Source: Tethya wilhelma (taxonomy: Eukaryota; Porifera; Demospongiae; Tethyida; Tethyidae). From it: a DNA stretch of 64,000 nucleotides. Shown in pieces: positions 22,586 to 34,428 of this stretch; position 1 is the stretch's first letter, and every line of letters starts with the position of its first letter. The notes beneath the pieces are model-generated. The model was not told the DNA's origin. It searched no databases and was given only the letters and a program-made list of their open reading frames with translations. The translations under genes and the position numbers were made by a program. The stretch covers positions 564,797 through 628,796 of the forward strand of contig CAXIPT010000003.1 in assembly GCA_964030475.1 (NCBI GenBank). The letters are read 5' to 3'.

Positions 22586-23995
22586 TTATATCCTTGCTTT
22601 CTGAATTTTCTGAAGAATAGGCACACTGATAGCTACCAAATTACAAGAGCTATTTATAGTTTTGGATCACGGTAACTTGATATGTACAGTCTCTTTTTGA
22701 AGCTGTGTATATATACACCATAATTTTGAAGAAGTTCAGTTACAAATGCTTTAGCCATGAATATATAGGTACCGGTTATAGCTAGCATTCATGCATTCAT
22801 TCATATACTACAACCATCAACAGTGAAAGTTTGCGGGAAAAAAAAGCTGCATTTCAAATGCTACATGACAATGTATATAGTATAATGTGCTATAGATATG
22901 ACCATTGCTTCTTTTGTAGTTAGGTTTTAGGTACTGAAAGTGTAAGTTGAAGCACTATAATACTGCATTGATTTCATGCTGTTCATTCCTATACTTTAGC
23001 ATGTATGCATGCACTTATTTTACAATCATGGTATAATTATTATTTGAGAACTTTACAGCAGTAACTACCATAAGACTGCTGACAGACAGTCGATCATTAC
23101 TTTATACAGGTATAGGACTAAACACAGTGATCATGAACTTAAGTTTTCTATAGTTATTAATCAAATTATACATGTATAATATTGAGTTCTCGATATTGCT
23201 ATTGACTAAACTAAGTCTTAAAGTTTACTACTGTATTCTATATACATACAAATCATTCTATCACTGTATAAGCTAGCTATAAATGCTCACTAGTCTTTTT
23301 CTTCCATACCACGCGGCCTTTGCCTTTGCCTTAAACATTCGGTTTACGTTCAGGTTTTGGTTTTGGACAAGCTTCTTCAAGTACTTCCTTGGTATTTGCA
23401 TTAGCTATGGCAATAATACGATCAATTAACGGCCACTCGCTGGGCCACTGTGTGCTGGGCCACTGTGTCACTGTGTGCTGTGCGCTAGGCCACTGGGTCC
23501 GCTGGGCCACTGTGCGCTGTGCGCTGGGCTACTGGGTCCGCTGGGCCACTGTGCGCTGTGCGCTGGGCTATACTGGGTCCGCTGGGCCACTGTGCGCTGT
23601 GCAAAAACTATATTGAATGCTGCATGCATCAGATAGAAAATTTCAGACAGATTACACCCATACAAGACTTTCACAACTAGTAAATATTGATTTAAATTTA
23701 CTATAAGAATCAGCTGTACAAACTCACACAATATATCAAACAGTATAATGATGATTCAAACTAAAAGCTTCTTCGCTAAAATAAAACGATAAGTAAAATT
23801 AATGAATAATTTACTTCTTATTTTAAAGAAACTATTTTACAAGCATACAAAGAGAGAAACAAAAAAAAACAACTAAATGACAATGGTTATGCCTGTATAC
23901 ACATAGCAAATTTACTGATTTCTATCCAAATTAACCACACACTCAAGCTTGAGAATGTATACATGTGAGTCCTCTAGAGCTAGCTGCTCTCTATC
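22586..23995. other. Intergenic region with a minisatellite
   Basis: It holds the presumed promoter of paralog C and the 3' flank of the acidic membrane-protein gene. A minus-strand open stretch near 23330-23410 (TKEVLEEACPKPKPERK, then stop) might be an orphan exon but could not be joined to a neighbour. No other gene is seen. Confidence 0.45.
23427..23600. repeat. Minisatellite (CGCTGGGCCACTGTG units)
   Basis: Tandem, nested units of GCTGGGCCACTGTGCGCTGT with CTACTGGGTC spacers, GC-rich against an AT-rich background. Confidence 0.8.
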
Positions 23996-25872
23996 TCATG
24001 TTGTCACCACCATCTGCCTGATGAACACTCCGACCACCACCACCACCGCCGCCACGACAAAGAACCAGGTCAAAGGTGATGCAATGGAAGAGCTCTTTGG
24101 TTGCTTGTTTTCTGGTGATGAGGGTAAAGATTCGGAAGACTTCATTGCAGCTTCGTCTGAAAAGTATAGTAAGACAAAAATGATAGCAAATGCATAAATA
24201 ATTTGTCTGACTCAGTAATTAGCTATATAATTGTAGGATCAATGATAATTGGTAAAGACGGTCATTGGGCCACTTTCATGTGCATGGGTGCTTGCATACT
24301 CCATTGCATTGTTGTACTTTGCACCTTTGGTTATGAGATTGAATATAGTATTGCATTGAAAATTAATGAATGCATATTAACAGGTTTTCAACCTTATAAT
24401 AATTAACTAACACAACATGTCTGTGCATGTATATTGTCATGCATACCAGCTGGATTCTTGCTTGAAGGTTCCAGCTCATTGATACTTAGTGGCTCAGAGA
24501 TTTCTGTTGCCTGTTGTTGTTGTGACTGTGAAGACTGCTCATCGTAATGAGAGAAGCTTTCAGCAAACAGTTCCTTCTTTCCTCTTGGCAAATCTTCCTG
24601 CGGTGCTTCAACAGTTATTATGTTAGGTGGGAATCCCTCATTTGCTGCTTCAGGTACCAAGTCACCTCCATCATCTGAAGCAGTTTCAACTTGACCTGCT
24701 TTGTTTGTTGAAGGTTCCTCTTCAGTGTCTTCATTTATGTCCTTGTTAGTAAGGTCATCTCTGTCTTTCACTGTCGACTTCTCTTCAGTAAGGTTGCCTT
24801 CTACAACAGCTGCAGTTTCTTCTCTCTCTTCCTCAATTTCAGCTTCTTCTGTGTCTTTGTTGGTAAGGTCATCTCTAGCTTTCACTGCAGACTCCTCGTG
24901 ATCTTTGGTAAGGCTTTCTTCTACAATTTTAGCTTCATCCATATCTTTTGTAGTCAGTTCATCTTCGGTAAAGTCATCGTGATCCTTTACTGCAAACTCT
25001 TCTTCGGTATTAAAAGTAGAGTCATTTCTAGCATCCATTGTAGACTTCTCTTCAGCAAGACCTTCTTCTGAAACAGGTTCTTCTCTGTCTTCAATATTAC
25101 TTTCATTTGTGTCTTTCGTAGTGAGTTCATCTTCAGTAACAGCTGCTACACCTTTGCCATTTATTTCAATTTCATCTTTTCTGATTACATTTTCATTTTC
25201 ATTACCCCCTGCGTGACTATCGTGATCTTTATCTTCTGTTGTGATCTCTTTGTCTGTGTCAGACTCTGTGTGTTGATGTTCATTAACTCCATTCTGCACT
25301 GGCGCCACATACTGAGGTACCTCTAAGTCAAGAGAGCCGCCATTCTGCTCTGTGAGATGTTCATCATCCTCCTCTTCAAGCTGTTCTTCCTGCAGAGATC
25401 CATTTTGGACCATTTCCTCTTGTACCAAAGCTCCATCACTGATAATATCATCCACCTCTTCAGTAGTAGTAATAGCTGGCAACTCTTTGGTACCATTCTC
25501 AGAGACAGTAATAGCTGGCAACTCTTTGGTACCATTCTCAGAGACAGTAATAGCTGGCAACTCTTTGGTACCATTCTCAGAGACAGTAATGGCTGGCAAC
25601 TCTTTGGTACCATTCTCAGAGACCACTGGTAAGGAATTCTCCACACCATTCACATGTTGAAAATCATTAAGTTCCAGTTCATCCGAATCAACCGCTTCAT
25701 CATTATTCGATGAAGTATCTTCACCGACAAAGTCGTTGTTAGCAGTAACTGTTGCTAGGAGACCATGATCGTTTGTGAGGTCAGAGTTCGTTTCATTCCA
25801 GGTCTTGTCCTCGCCATAAGCATCATCGTCATCAGCCCATGCCACCCTGGAAGTATACAACGGAAAAGACAT
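23996..25872 (-). CDS. Acidic repeat protein with C-terminal membrane anchor
   Basis: Not recognised as a known family. Exon 24447-25872 joins exon 23996-24156 across a phase-1 intron (528 aa if the ATG at 25872 is the start). The body is extremely rich in Glu/Asp/Thr/Asn. It has four tandem copies of SENGTKELPAIT and further loose repeats built on KDRDDLTNKDTEE. The second exon supplies SPLTWFFVVAAVVVVVGVFI followed by RQMVVTT, one membrane helix at the very C terminus. With no signal peptide in this model it would be a tail-anchored protein with a long acidic cytosolic domain. A possible acceptor (CTTCCAG, about 25849) and the many N-x-T sites leave open an upstream exon with a signal peptide and a type I topology. 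Confidence 0.65.
25478..25630 (-). repeat. 39-bp coding tandem repeat, four copies
   Basis: Near-identical units encode SENGTKELPAITV inside the acidic protein; the low divergence suggests recent expansion. Confidence 0.9.
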
Positions 25873-26572
25873 TCAAAGCTTATGAATTATTCATGAACTA
25901 CAGTTACAATGACATAATGCACACGTGTACGTCTATGTCTGTAGACAACAATGGCCCCTTTAGATGTATGCACATAAAAGGCATTTTACACTCAATTAGA
26001 GTAGGCAGTATTGATCACGTGACTTCAATGTCACTTATCGTGATTCTTTTGCATACAACTATGGCTACCATTAGCTATATTCTGACGTATGCATAATGCT
26101 AGGCCATGCATGCTTTATGCCAGCTTATATAGGTGTTACAGAATATGTAGCTTGCTATCACTAAGATATTTTATATGGTTGTATATACGGTGGTTATGTA
26201 ATTTTTTTGGCAAAAAATTACTCATTATGCAAAGCTTTGGCTAGCTCTTGACAATCAAGTAATAATAAAACTGAGCAGCATAGAAACTTTTATCTTTATC
26301 GAACATGTCCCAACTTACAATGAAAGCACACAAAAAACAACGTATATACGTACAAATAAAACAAGTTTACATATTTTTGATAAGATTGTACAAACTGGTA
26401 CATATAGATTGAACTTGGACACACACACACACATACATACATGCACAAACAGCATACATTACATACAAACACCATGCATGCAATAACAACATAATACCGT
26501 GGCTTTTGTGCAAAAAGGCACGAAATAAGTATACATATACTCACAAAGTCCATATATACACCTCCTATATAA
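25873..26572. other. Intergenic region, no gene seen
   Basis: AT-rich DNA between the acidic protein gene and the 3' end of the MYPT3-like gene. It contains a short CA/CATA microsatellite near 26417-26443 and nothing else recognised. Confidence 0.6.
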
Positions 26573-27125
26573 CTAGAGTATGACACACGAACTATACCAT
26601 CGTTTCTGAGGACTAGGTTGTATCTGCTGCTGGGAGGCCTCCTGGACCTGACCACCACCTTCCAAGACAGCACCAACACTCTCAGGAACTTTGGAAGACT
26701 CAGAAAAAGATGGAGGATTTTGATTCTCCTCATCTTGGAGGAAATTCTTCTCCGATATTTTAGGGATTTTCCCGTTTGTCTCTCCTGTCACGTGACCATT
26801 AGACAGGTCGACCTCTTCGATGCCCTCAGGGGAGAACATTTCTCTTTCCTCTCGTTCTTTAGTCATGTCCAACATGACCACCTCCCTGGACATTCTAATT
26901 AAGGGAATACAAGGAAGAAATATTACGATTGTTTGATATTCTAAATAATGAACAGGAAAATATTTTGACAAGAGAACACGAATATAGTCCATAATTGGCA
27001 TTCAAATCAGCAGAGGTAAAGTAAAAAACACACAATCCGTATGTTCTAATTAACAGAACATCGGAAAACATTACTTACAGTGATATGAGCAAAAGTAAAC
27101 TAGGATCTCATACAAGTCAATTTAT

Positions 27126-27181
<56 letters not shown>

Positions 27182-29251
27182 ATACCTTCGTCTCATGAGG
27201 GGGACCTCCCTGCTAAACGATCTCATCATCACTGACAGGGGACGTCCATCTTCCCCCGTGTGTGAGCTCAGAGATTGTAGCAGCTCACTGTTGCCTTTGG
27301 CAGCAAGCTTCTTCAAATTCTCTAGCTCATCCAGGCAATCAGGGTCACAGAGGTCATCAATCGAATCTCCCTATAAATAGGAAAAAAATAATTTCTTTCC
27401 AGTGCTTTAATTAGAAACTATAATAATCAGTAGTTCATTTAATTAGAATCAAGAAAACAGTAACTAGCGAGTTGTTGTGGAGGGGTATTTCAGAAATGAC
27501 AAGGTTACTAATTAGCATTATTTGTCAGCATTGGCGGAAAGTGAATTGTTAGACAAATTAGATCTAATTGCTAGAAATTCAAACAATTATTTGGAAGATC
27601 TTCAAAACTTGGAAACAAATTCTTGACTAATTAAAATGCACTCCCCATCCTGATTACCATCTGAGATAATGCTTGATCCACAAATATTGCACAACTTAAG
27701 AATGTGCTGTCTCAGTCTAGGAAGGTCGTATGACGCTGGGACTAGCAGCATTGTGATCAGCTCAAAGAGATCTTTCAAATGATACCTAATTTGATATAGT
27801 TTTGATTTTGACCCAAAATCACAAAAAAAGCGTGGACTATAGTCAGGGGATTTTATCAAATTTGGCCATTTTGGCTTTCGACACAAAACCTAACAAAATA
27901 GATATCATTTAAAAGATCTGTTTAAGCTGATCGCAATGGTGCAAGTCCCAGCTTCATACGACCTTCCTAGACTGAAATATTGTTGGTCAAAAAAACTTCA
28001 AGTTATAATAGTTACACAACTAACACACATTCATCGAACACCATTAACTCAAGTCACACAGTGCCTTACAGCGTGAGTCATCCTGAGAAGGTCAGCTCCA
28101 CTTTCCACTAGCTGCTCAGCTACCTCCATGTTGCCCCAGAAGATGGCTGCATGGAGAGGAGTCCAGCCATCTTTGTCAGCTGCGTCTAGAAGCGACTTGA
28201 CTGATCTCACGGAGAGAAGAACCCTGTGTGTGTGTGTGTGTGATAGAATACATTCATGTGTGGGTGCAGTAATAGCAGTGCAGGGGTGGCTATCCTTGCT
28301 GTGTGTACATACATACATACATAGGTACATACATACATACATACACTAGTGATACCGTGGGTACAGGATTGTTTGTGGAGTGGTATGATAACCTAGAAAT
28401 CCACCTCAGAGCTATTGTTGATGCAGCTATGTCAACATGAGGTTGTGTTTTGCTGTGGCAGAGATAACCACTCAGCTTCTTACAACAGCCAACCTGGCTA
28501 CCTTCACAACACACACACACACACACATGCTAGCCCATATGCCCCAAAACTGACCAATCAAAGTGGCTATCAACATTCTTTGGAGGCTCGCCACCAACTG
28601 GTAGTTACTGAGAGCTTTAAAGGTCGGTACCGATCAAAAGAAGAAGCTATTCTTGGGTAGGCTTTCATCGTGCTAAGCTCAAGAGCAAACACAGAAATAT
28701 CTTGAGCAGTAAATAGTACCTTTCAAATGCAAGAAACATACTGATTTGATATAATTTTTATATTTTTATAGTCTCGATCTCGACCAGCTTCAGCTACTCA
28801 TGTAAGTCGTCTAAGAACGCTTTAGACCTAATGTCTATAAGAAAGCTAAAATTAACTGAAGGACAATTCTATACTTACTTTAGAACTTTGCCGTAGTTCT
28901 TTGCAGCTGCCACATGTAATGGTGTCACGCCATTGGCACCTACCAGGTCGAGGGAGGGGTCCTCTTTAATCCTATAATTAGAGAAGATAGGACAAAAAAA
29001 AATTTCTCAAGTTGTGTTCGAATTGGAGTGCCTTAACAAATGGTGATTGATTCAATTAGATCAGCTGACAACAACAATATATACCAGTTAGTAACTGTTG
29101 CTATGCAAGTGATTATCATCTGGCACCAAACAAGAGGTGTTGTTGCCAAAAATGACCAACCCACTTGTATATATACAGGACAACATATATGTATGTATCC
29201 CCTCAGGCTACTTAGACTATCACAAACAAACGTGCATCCAATAGTGGTTTT

Positions 29252-29302
<51 letters not shown>

Positions 29303-29867
29303 NNNNNNNNNNNNNNNNNNNNNNNNNNNNNNNNNNNNNNNNNNNNNNNNNNNACGATTTTAGCGAGTAAAATTGGAATGAACGGTCGGTATATTTGAGC
29401 TCATATCTCCAAAACTATAGCGCCTAGCCGCTTCAAATTTGGAAAATAGCTAGCTGCAATGACGTAAATTACAATGCAAGCGCTATCTCAAAATTCGCAT
29501 ATTACTACATCTGGTCGGTTTTCCAAAATTCGGTCACATATAGTAACATTGATAGTGAGTTTACCAGTCTCTCTGTGTGTAAAGAGTATAGGCAATCATA
29601 ACAAGGGTGCCGTGACCTGCTTGGAGACAATGGACACACACACACACACACACACACACAATGAATTTTTTGGGAGGTTATAATAGTAGAAACTTTGATT
29701 ATACTGGGTTTGTACAACAACTTAGTTGAGTTGAATATCATTGGATAAAGTTAGTCAATCACTGTGTTTTTGATAGCACATGTTGCAATGATCAGAGAGG
29801 ACTGAATGAATATGTTAATTTTCTAGTCTTGGTCATTCTACACTCACACACTCACACACTCACTCAC

Positions 29868-29910
<43 letters not shown>

Positions 29911-31206
29911 ACGTACTTTAAAGCATCTTCCATCATGGTGTTCTCCTCGGCTGTCTTCAAGGCCTCAACATCAATGTCCTGTTCCTCCACCTTCTCTTTG
30001 ATCATATTCAAGATGATGTCATCGTCATCTTCAACGACATCAGAGGGGGTTTCCCCATCAAGGCTCACGATAGCAGGGAATGCATTGTTTTCAAGTAAAA
30101 GTCTATGTGTGTGAGAAAGAGAGAGAATGATAGAGAGAGAGAGAGAGAGAGAGTACATGTGTGTGTGTGTGCGTGTGTGTGTGTGTGTTTTTGTTGGTGG
30201 TTTCAGGTTACACGCACGTACGCACACACATTCACTCAAGTTACTATTCCACAAATCACAAACACTATACTTCCCTCTTTTAACAAGAAACCATACCCAA
30301 CACCAAGTTACCATGGCAACCACTCCATTAGAGCCAGAACGACCAGGACCAATACATACACCTGGTACTGCCTGGCTGAGCTAATAAACTGCTTCCTTTA
30401 CACGCCATACTGCTTCTCAGAGGCAACTTTTGCTGTGTTCTCTAATTAACCCAATTATGTATACAGTTTCTTGACAACACCATTCAGCTCCTGACCATGT
30501 GGCTACTTCAGCAATGTCTCTGACTACCAACCTGTGGGTACGCGGTTCGAGTCCCTCCAGTGTCACAGATATTGATTTGTTTCCTCTTTTTCTGTTTCAA
30601 GCTCTTCCTAGTCAACTCAGCTCTATCCCAACAACAAGCAATGGTGAATTTCCTTTCCAGCTGTAAAGCTGTTGGTCTGGGGGACCTGAGTTAATTAGCT
30701 CCCCCCCCCCCCAAATCCATCATAAACCCTTAATTATGCTCTAAATGTATGTATAATTAATGATTTGTGCACACTTTGTTAAATTTACGGAAGTGACATA
30801 AATCAGATTTGCCTTCCTAGACAAATTAATGACTTTATTAATTGCAATTATGATTTAATTACACCCACTATAGAATAACAGTTGGTGTTTCAACAATCAC
30901 TATACACTTTCTACAAGATAAACAAGCTTACGGTTTTACTTTCAAGATGTTCCATAAGTTGGAATTAATCTCTCAAGTATGTGTATCAAAAATTCCGCCT
31001 CATTTTTATGAGGTGTGTTCCCAAGGAAAAAATAACTTGTAGTTTGTCAACTCTTCAACTCAAGTTTAGAAAATCACTTCTATTCAATTTACGAACTCAA
31101 TACATAATAACACAATGCTGAGAAAGAGATGCATGTTTTGTTTAAGTTAGCTACTCAAGTTTTGCAAAATTAAACATATTGTTTAGAAAATCCAAGCTCA
31201 TATTAA

Positions 31207-31248
<42 letters not shown>

Positions 31249-31590
31249 CCCATATACTCCATGGGCCATGGCTACACTACACAGACAGACGTTGAAAACA
31301 AGATGTAAATAACTTGTTCCCTACACAAAAGAACAAACACTTTCAGATATGAAGAATTGATTGTGAAACTGTTCCAAGACAGGACGCCATGCTTACACAG
31401 ACTAGCAACTGTCTCTAAGCAAGGAAATGACCATTCAGTTTCATGCGTATGTACAAGATAATGAACAACAGGAGTTGAATAAGACGAAATTTTGGACAAA
31501 ATTAAAAGTTTTGGGGTGTCTAACTCTTGTCAAACATTTCTGCATTTTAACTTTCGCAGATGAGCTGTGTGACACTCGTACAGTATNGTG

Positions 31591-31622
<32 letters not shown>

Positions 31623-32376
31623 GTGCGTGCGCACAAACAGTTAAACTTTGTACCACAAGACAAACATTTCATGGACTGAAATATGAACAGGAAGAAACAC
31701 ACCACCCTCTCTTTAGTAGTTCTTTCTCTATGGACTATATATTGTACACCAACAAGAGCTACACCTGTGATCTTGTATCTCATGAATGTGGAGAATCTGT
31801 AGATCTGTACACGATGAAATATGCCTGGTGTAAATTCCATGCAAATTTGTTCGTTCTCCATGCAAACCTGACTGTTTGTCTTGTACGGGCACAATGAACG
31901 AGATGTGTGGATTCCAGTCAAATCACTCTTTATCAATGACAAGCTACACCATTCATGTGGTTGCTGTACTTTACCAGTCACATGTAACATACATTGTACA
32001 TGCCTTTTACATGCATGTGACATGTTAGTGAAATGCTGAGTACAGCGTTTTGATTGTGGTAATACTATTACATGAATTTATAGCTACAGCACATGGTAAG
32101 TGACATACTTTTGACAGGAATTAAGCTAAAATTAAGGTATGTTTCTTCAACTACATTTTCCTCTTATCTGTTTTCAGGTAGTGGTTCATTAGCAATAGCA
32201 CAAAATACTCTGAACTATAACCCTTTCTTCAGCTAGTGTGGTATCAGGTTGTCATATCAACCAGTAGTATTCCAGGTGCAAGATAATTTATTTTTCTAAC
32301 TAGGGAAATTTTATGAGGTACAAAGAGAAATGGTTATGATTAGGAAATGCTTTGATGCAGGCACATGCACACACAT

Positions 32377-32411
<35 letters not shown>

Positions 32412-32715
32412 TCAACAGCACTAAATAACTTAATTTCTAAGCAACTCAACCCAAAAGATGCGTAAGTTAGTCCTACACCCGCAGGTACAAAATTAAAATT
32501 TATGATTTTGACAGTAATTAATGTCATTCTTATGCTGGATGACTTGTTCTGGGCTAGTTTTCCTCTATCTAATCTCTCTGGTTTGTAGGCTTTAAGCTTC
32601 CATGAACAGTTTAGGTCAACACCTCCATGTTGTGATAGGTCTTGTCAACAACACATAATGAACAACAACACACAATGGAAGGGAAGTTTAGATAGCCAGA
32701 CAAACAATGGAGCAT

Positions 32716-32774
<59 letters not shown>

Positions 32775-33058
32775 GTTACCATGATCACATGTATGGGTAC
32801 ACAAAAGAGGTATGCTGCACATATAAAGTCAGCCTAGTTGGCAACCAGCTGGCCAGGGAAAGTACTACCACTAGACAATCACTCACTCTGTACATTAAAC
32901 ATATTAGTCCACTTTGAACTGCCTATCATGGAGTGTCCCTTGCTGGCTAGACTGAAGCTTTAGTCCAGGATCTCCCAGGACAGAGGACAGATGTAGTATA
33001 GTAGATTCTATGGCTGTACTTTTATGTGAGATTCTCACAAATAATTTGGTCACAGATA

Positions 33059-33092
<34 letters not shown>

Positions 33093-34152
33093 CCCATATA
33101 CTCCATGGGCCATGGCTACATTACGCAGACAGACGTGGAAAACAGGATGTAAATAACTTGTTCCCTACACAAAAGAACAAACACTTTCAGATATGAAGAA
33201 TTGATTGTGAAACTGTTCCAAGACATGACGCCATGCTTACACAGACTAGCAACTGTCTCTAAGCAAGGAAATGACCATTCAGTTTCATGCGTACGTACAA
33301 GATAATGAACAACAGGAGTTGGATTAGACGAAATTTTTGACAAATATTATGGGGTGTCTAACTCTTGTCAAACATTTCTGCATTTTAACTTTTGCAGATG
33401 AGCTGTGTGACACTCGTACAGTATATACATTATGGAGAATTCTGCGGATAAAAACTTTTGCAGATGGATCGTGATCTGTGAAAATCATGAAAGTTAATCC
33501 CCATGAAACTTTAACGCATAGGGCAATGAATAAGCAAGCTGAAATGGTCAAGTTCGTTATCTACAAAGAGATCTCATAATTCAATCTGTGATTTGATTTT
33601 GAGTGCCAATAAGTAATGGGTTAAGTTTCTAACCATTAAGTCAAAACAAAGGTATTACTTGAAAGCTCTCTACATGCTGATCACTCAAGCATGCAGAAGC
33701 TTACAGATCATCAACTAGCTAGGCTAGATGCACACACAAACAGCTCAGAGTCAGGGTATCAAATTGATTATTAATTTTCCAAGATGGCACACTGAGTTTG
33801 CAAGCCAGATACCGGCTTCATTTTGGATCATAAACAGACTCTTTTTTTTTTGTATATCTTTACTCACCTGATGCAAAGCAGTAAGGTTGTCAGAGTTCCT
33901 CGAATTCACGTCAGCTGCCTTCGCTTCGAGCAGCCGCCTAACCTCCTCTGTGTCTCCGGCTTTCACGGCGCCCACGAACGCATCGGCGTTTCCAAACTTC
34001 ACTCTTGCCGTTGATCTTGTTGGCGAGATGTAGTCAGGTTGTTTGTTGGTGACGCTATTCTTCCAGTTCTCCAACTGAGTGATTCTTTTCTTAACAGCTG
34101 CCATGGAACCTCCCAGCTTGAAGAAATCACAGCCAGCGTCTGAATCTTCCAT
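26573..34152 (-). CDS. PP1 regulatory subunit, MYPT3/TIMAP (PPP1R16) type, prenylated
   Basis: A targeting subunit that docks protein phosphatase 1 and brings it to membranes. Exons found: 33868-34152, 29917-30102, 28879-28971, 28070-28223, 27186-27370 and 26573-26894. Phases agree except that at least one ankyrin exon between 30103 and 33867 was not found. Exon 1 starts MEDSDAGCDFFKL, has the PP1-docking RVxF motif (STARVKFGNAD) and the first ankyrin repeat (GDTEEVRRLLEAKAADVNSR). Later exons give GETPSDVVEDDDD, the conserved linker VEEQDIDVEALKTAEENTMM, and ankyrins VTPLHVAAAKNYGKVL and GWTPLHAAIFWGNMEVAEQL. The tail ends in CVIL, a CaaX box with Leu (geranylgeranyl type). RVKF plus ankyrins plus CaaX is the PPP1R16A/B pattern. 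Confidence 0.85.
27127..27180. repeat. (CT)n-(CA)n compound microsatellite
   Basis: CT run followed by CA run, directly downstream (on the minus strand) of the donor of the 27186-27370 exon. Confidence 0.9.
27709..27977. repeat. Fold-back element in MYPT3-like intron
   Basis: Long imperfect inverted repeats of about 80-90 bp. The outer ends are CTCAGTCTAGGAAGGTCGTA (left) and its near complement ending CTAGACTGA (right). The spacer is about 90 bp. A relative lies at 54576-54745. Confidence 0.7.
29253..29353. other. (CA)n microsatellite running into an assembly gap (51 N)
   Basis: CA repeat from 29253, then N at 29303-29353. The repeat probably caused the gap. Confidence 0.95.
30470..30560 (+). 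repeat. Possible tRNA-derived SINE fragment
   Basis: GGTTCGAGTCC (about 30546-30556) matches the B box of RNA polymerase III promoters, and TGGCTACTTCAGC about 50 bp upstream resembles an A box. A proper cloverleaf (acceptor and T-stem pairing) cannot be drawn, so this is not called a functional tRNA. Confidence 0.3.
31200..31580. repeat. Intronic direct duplication, copy 1
   Basis: A CA microsatellite plus about 320 bp beginning ATCCCATATACTCCATGGGC is repeated at 33060-33425 with few differences, inside the large first intron(s) of the MYPT3-like gene. Confidence 0.85.
32718..32772. repeat. (CT)n microsatellite
   Basis: CT run of about 55 bp in MYPT3-like intronic DNA. Confidence 0.9.
33060..33425. 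repeat. Intronic direct duplication, copy 2
   Basis: Second copy of 31200-31580, about 1.85 kb away in the same orientation. The copies differ by scattered substitutions and small indels. Confidence 0.85.
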
Positions 34153-34428
34153 TTTCTCCGACTTATTCAGCAGATGCTAAGAGAGCTTTGGCTTATAAAG
34201 GCATTGCTCTTGAGCAGACAAGATTTCGGGGTGGATTTTTGGCACAGTTTTGATCAAAACTTCTATAATAGGAAATTCTATGAATTTTACCCACAGCGTA
34301 TTATACAAACTTGATATGACATGTGCGCGGAAGTTAACTTGGTATATTGACGATCATTACCGCATAAATATTTCAGTATCTGACAGTTAAGTATGCAAGA
34401 AAACTATAGTTTTCAACATTTGTTATAA

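Noticed and set aside
22600..23000. CRISPR-like array or bacterial insertion
   Set aside because: No regularly spaced repeats with unique spacers; all genes here have eukaryotic introns.
23330..23410. Fourth deaminase paralog relic
   Set aside because: The short frame TKEVLEEACPKPKPERK does not match any exon of the three deaminases.
30480..30560. Functional tRNA gene
   Set aside because: B-box-like sequence is present but acceptor and T-stem pairing fail, so it is kept only as a possible SINE fragment.
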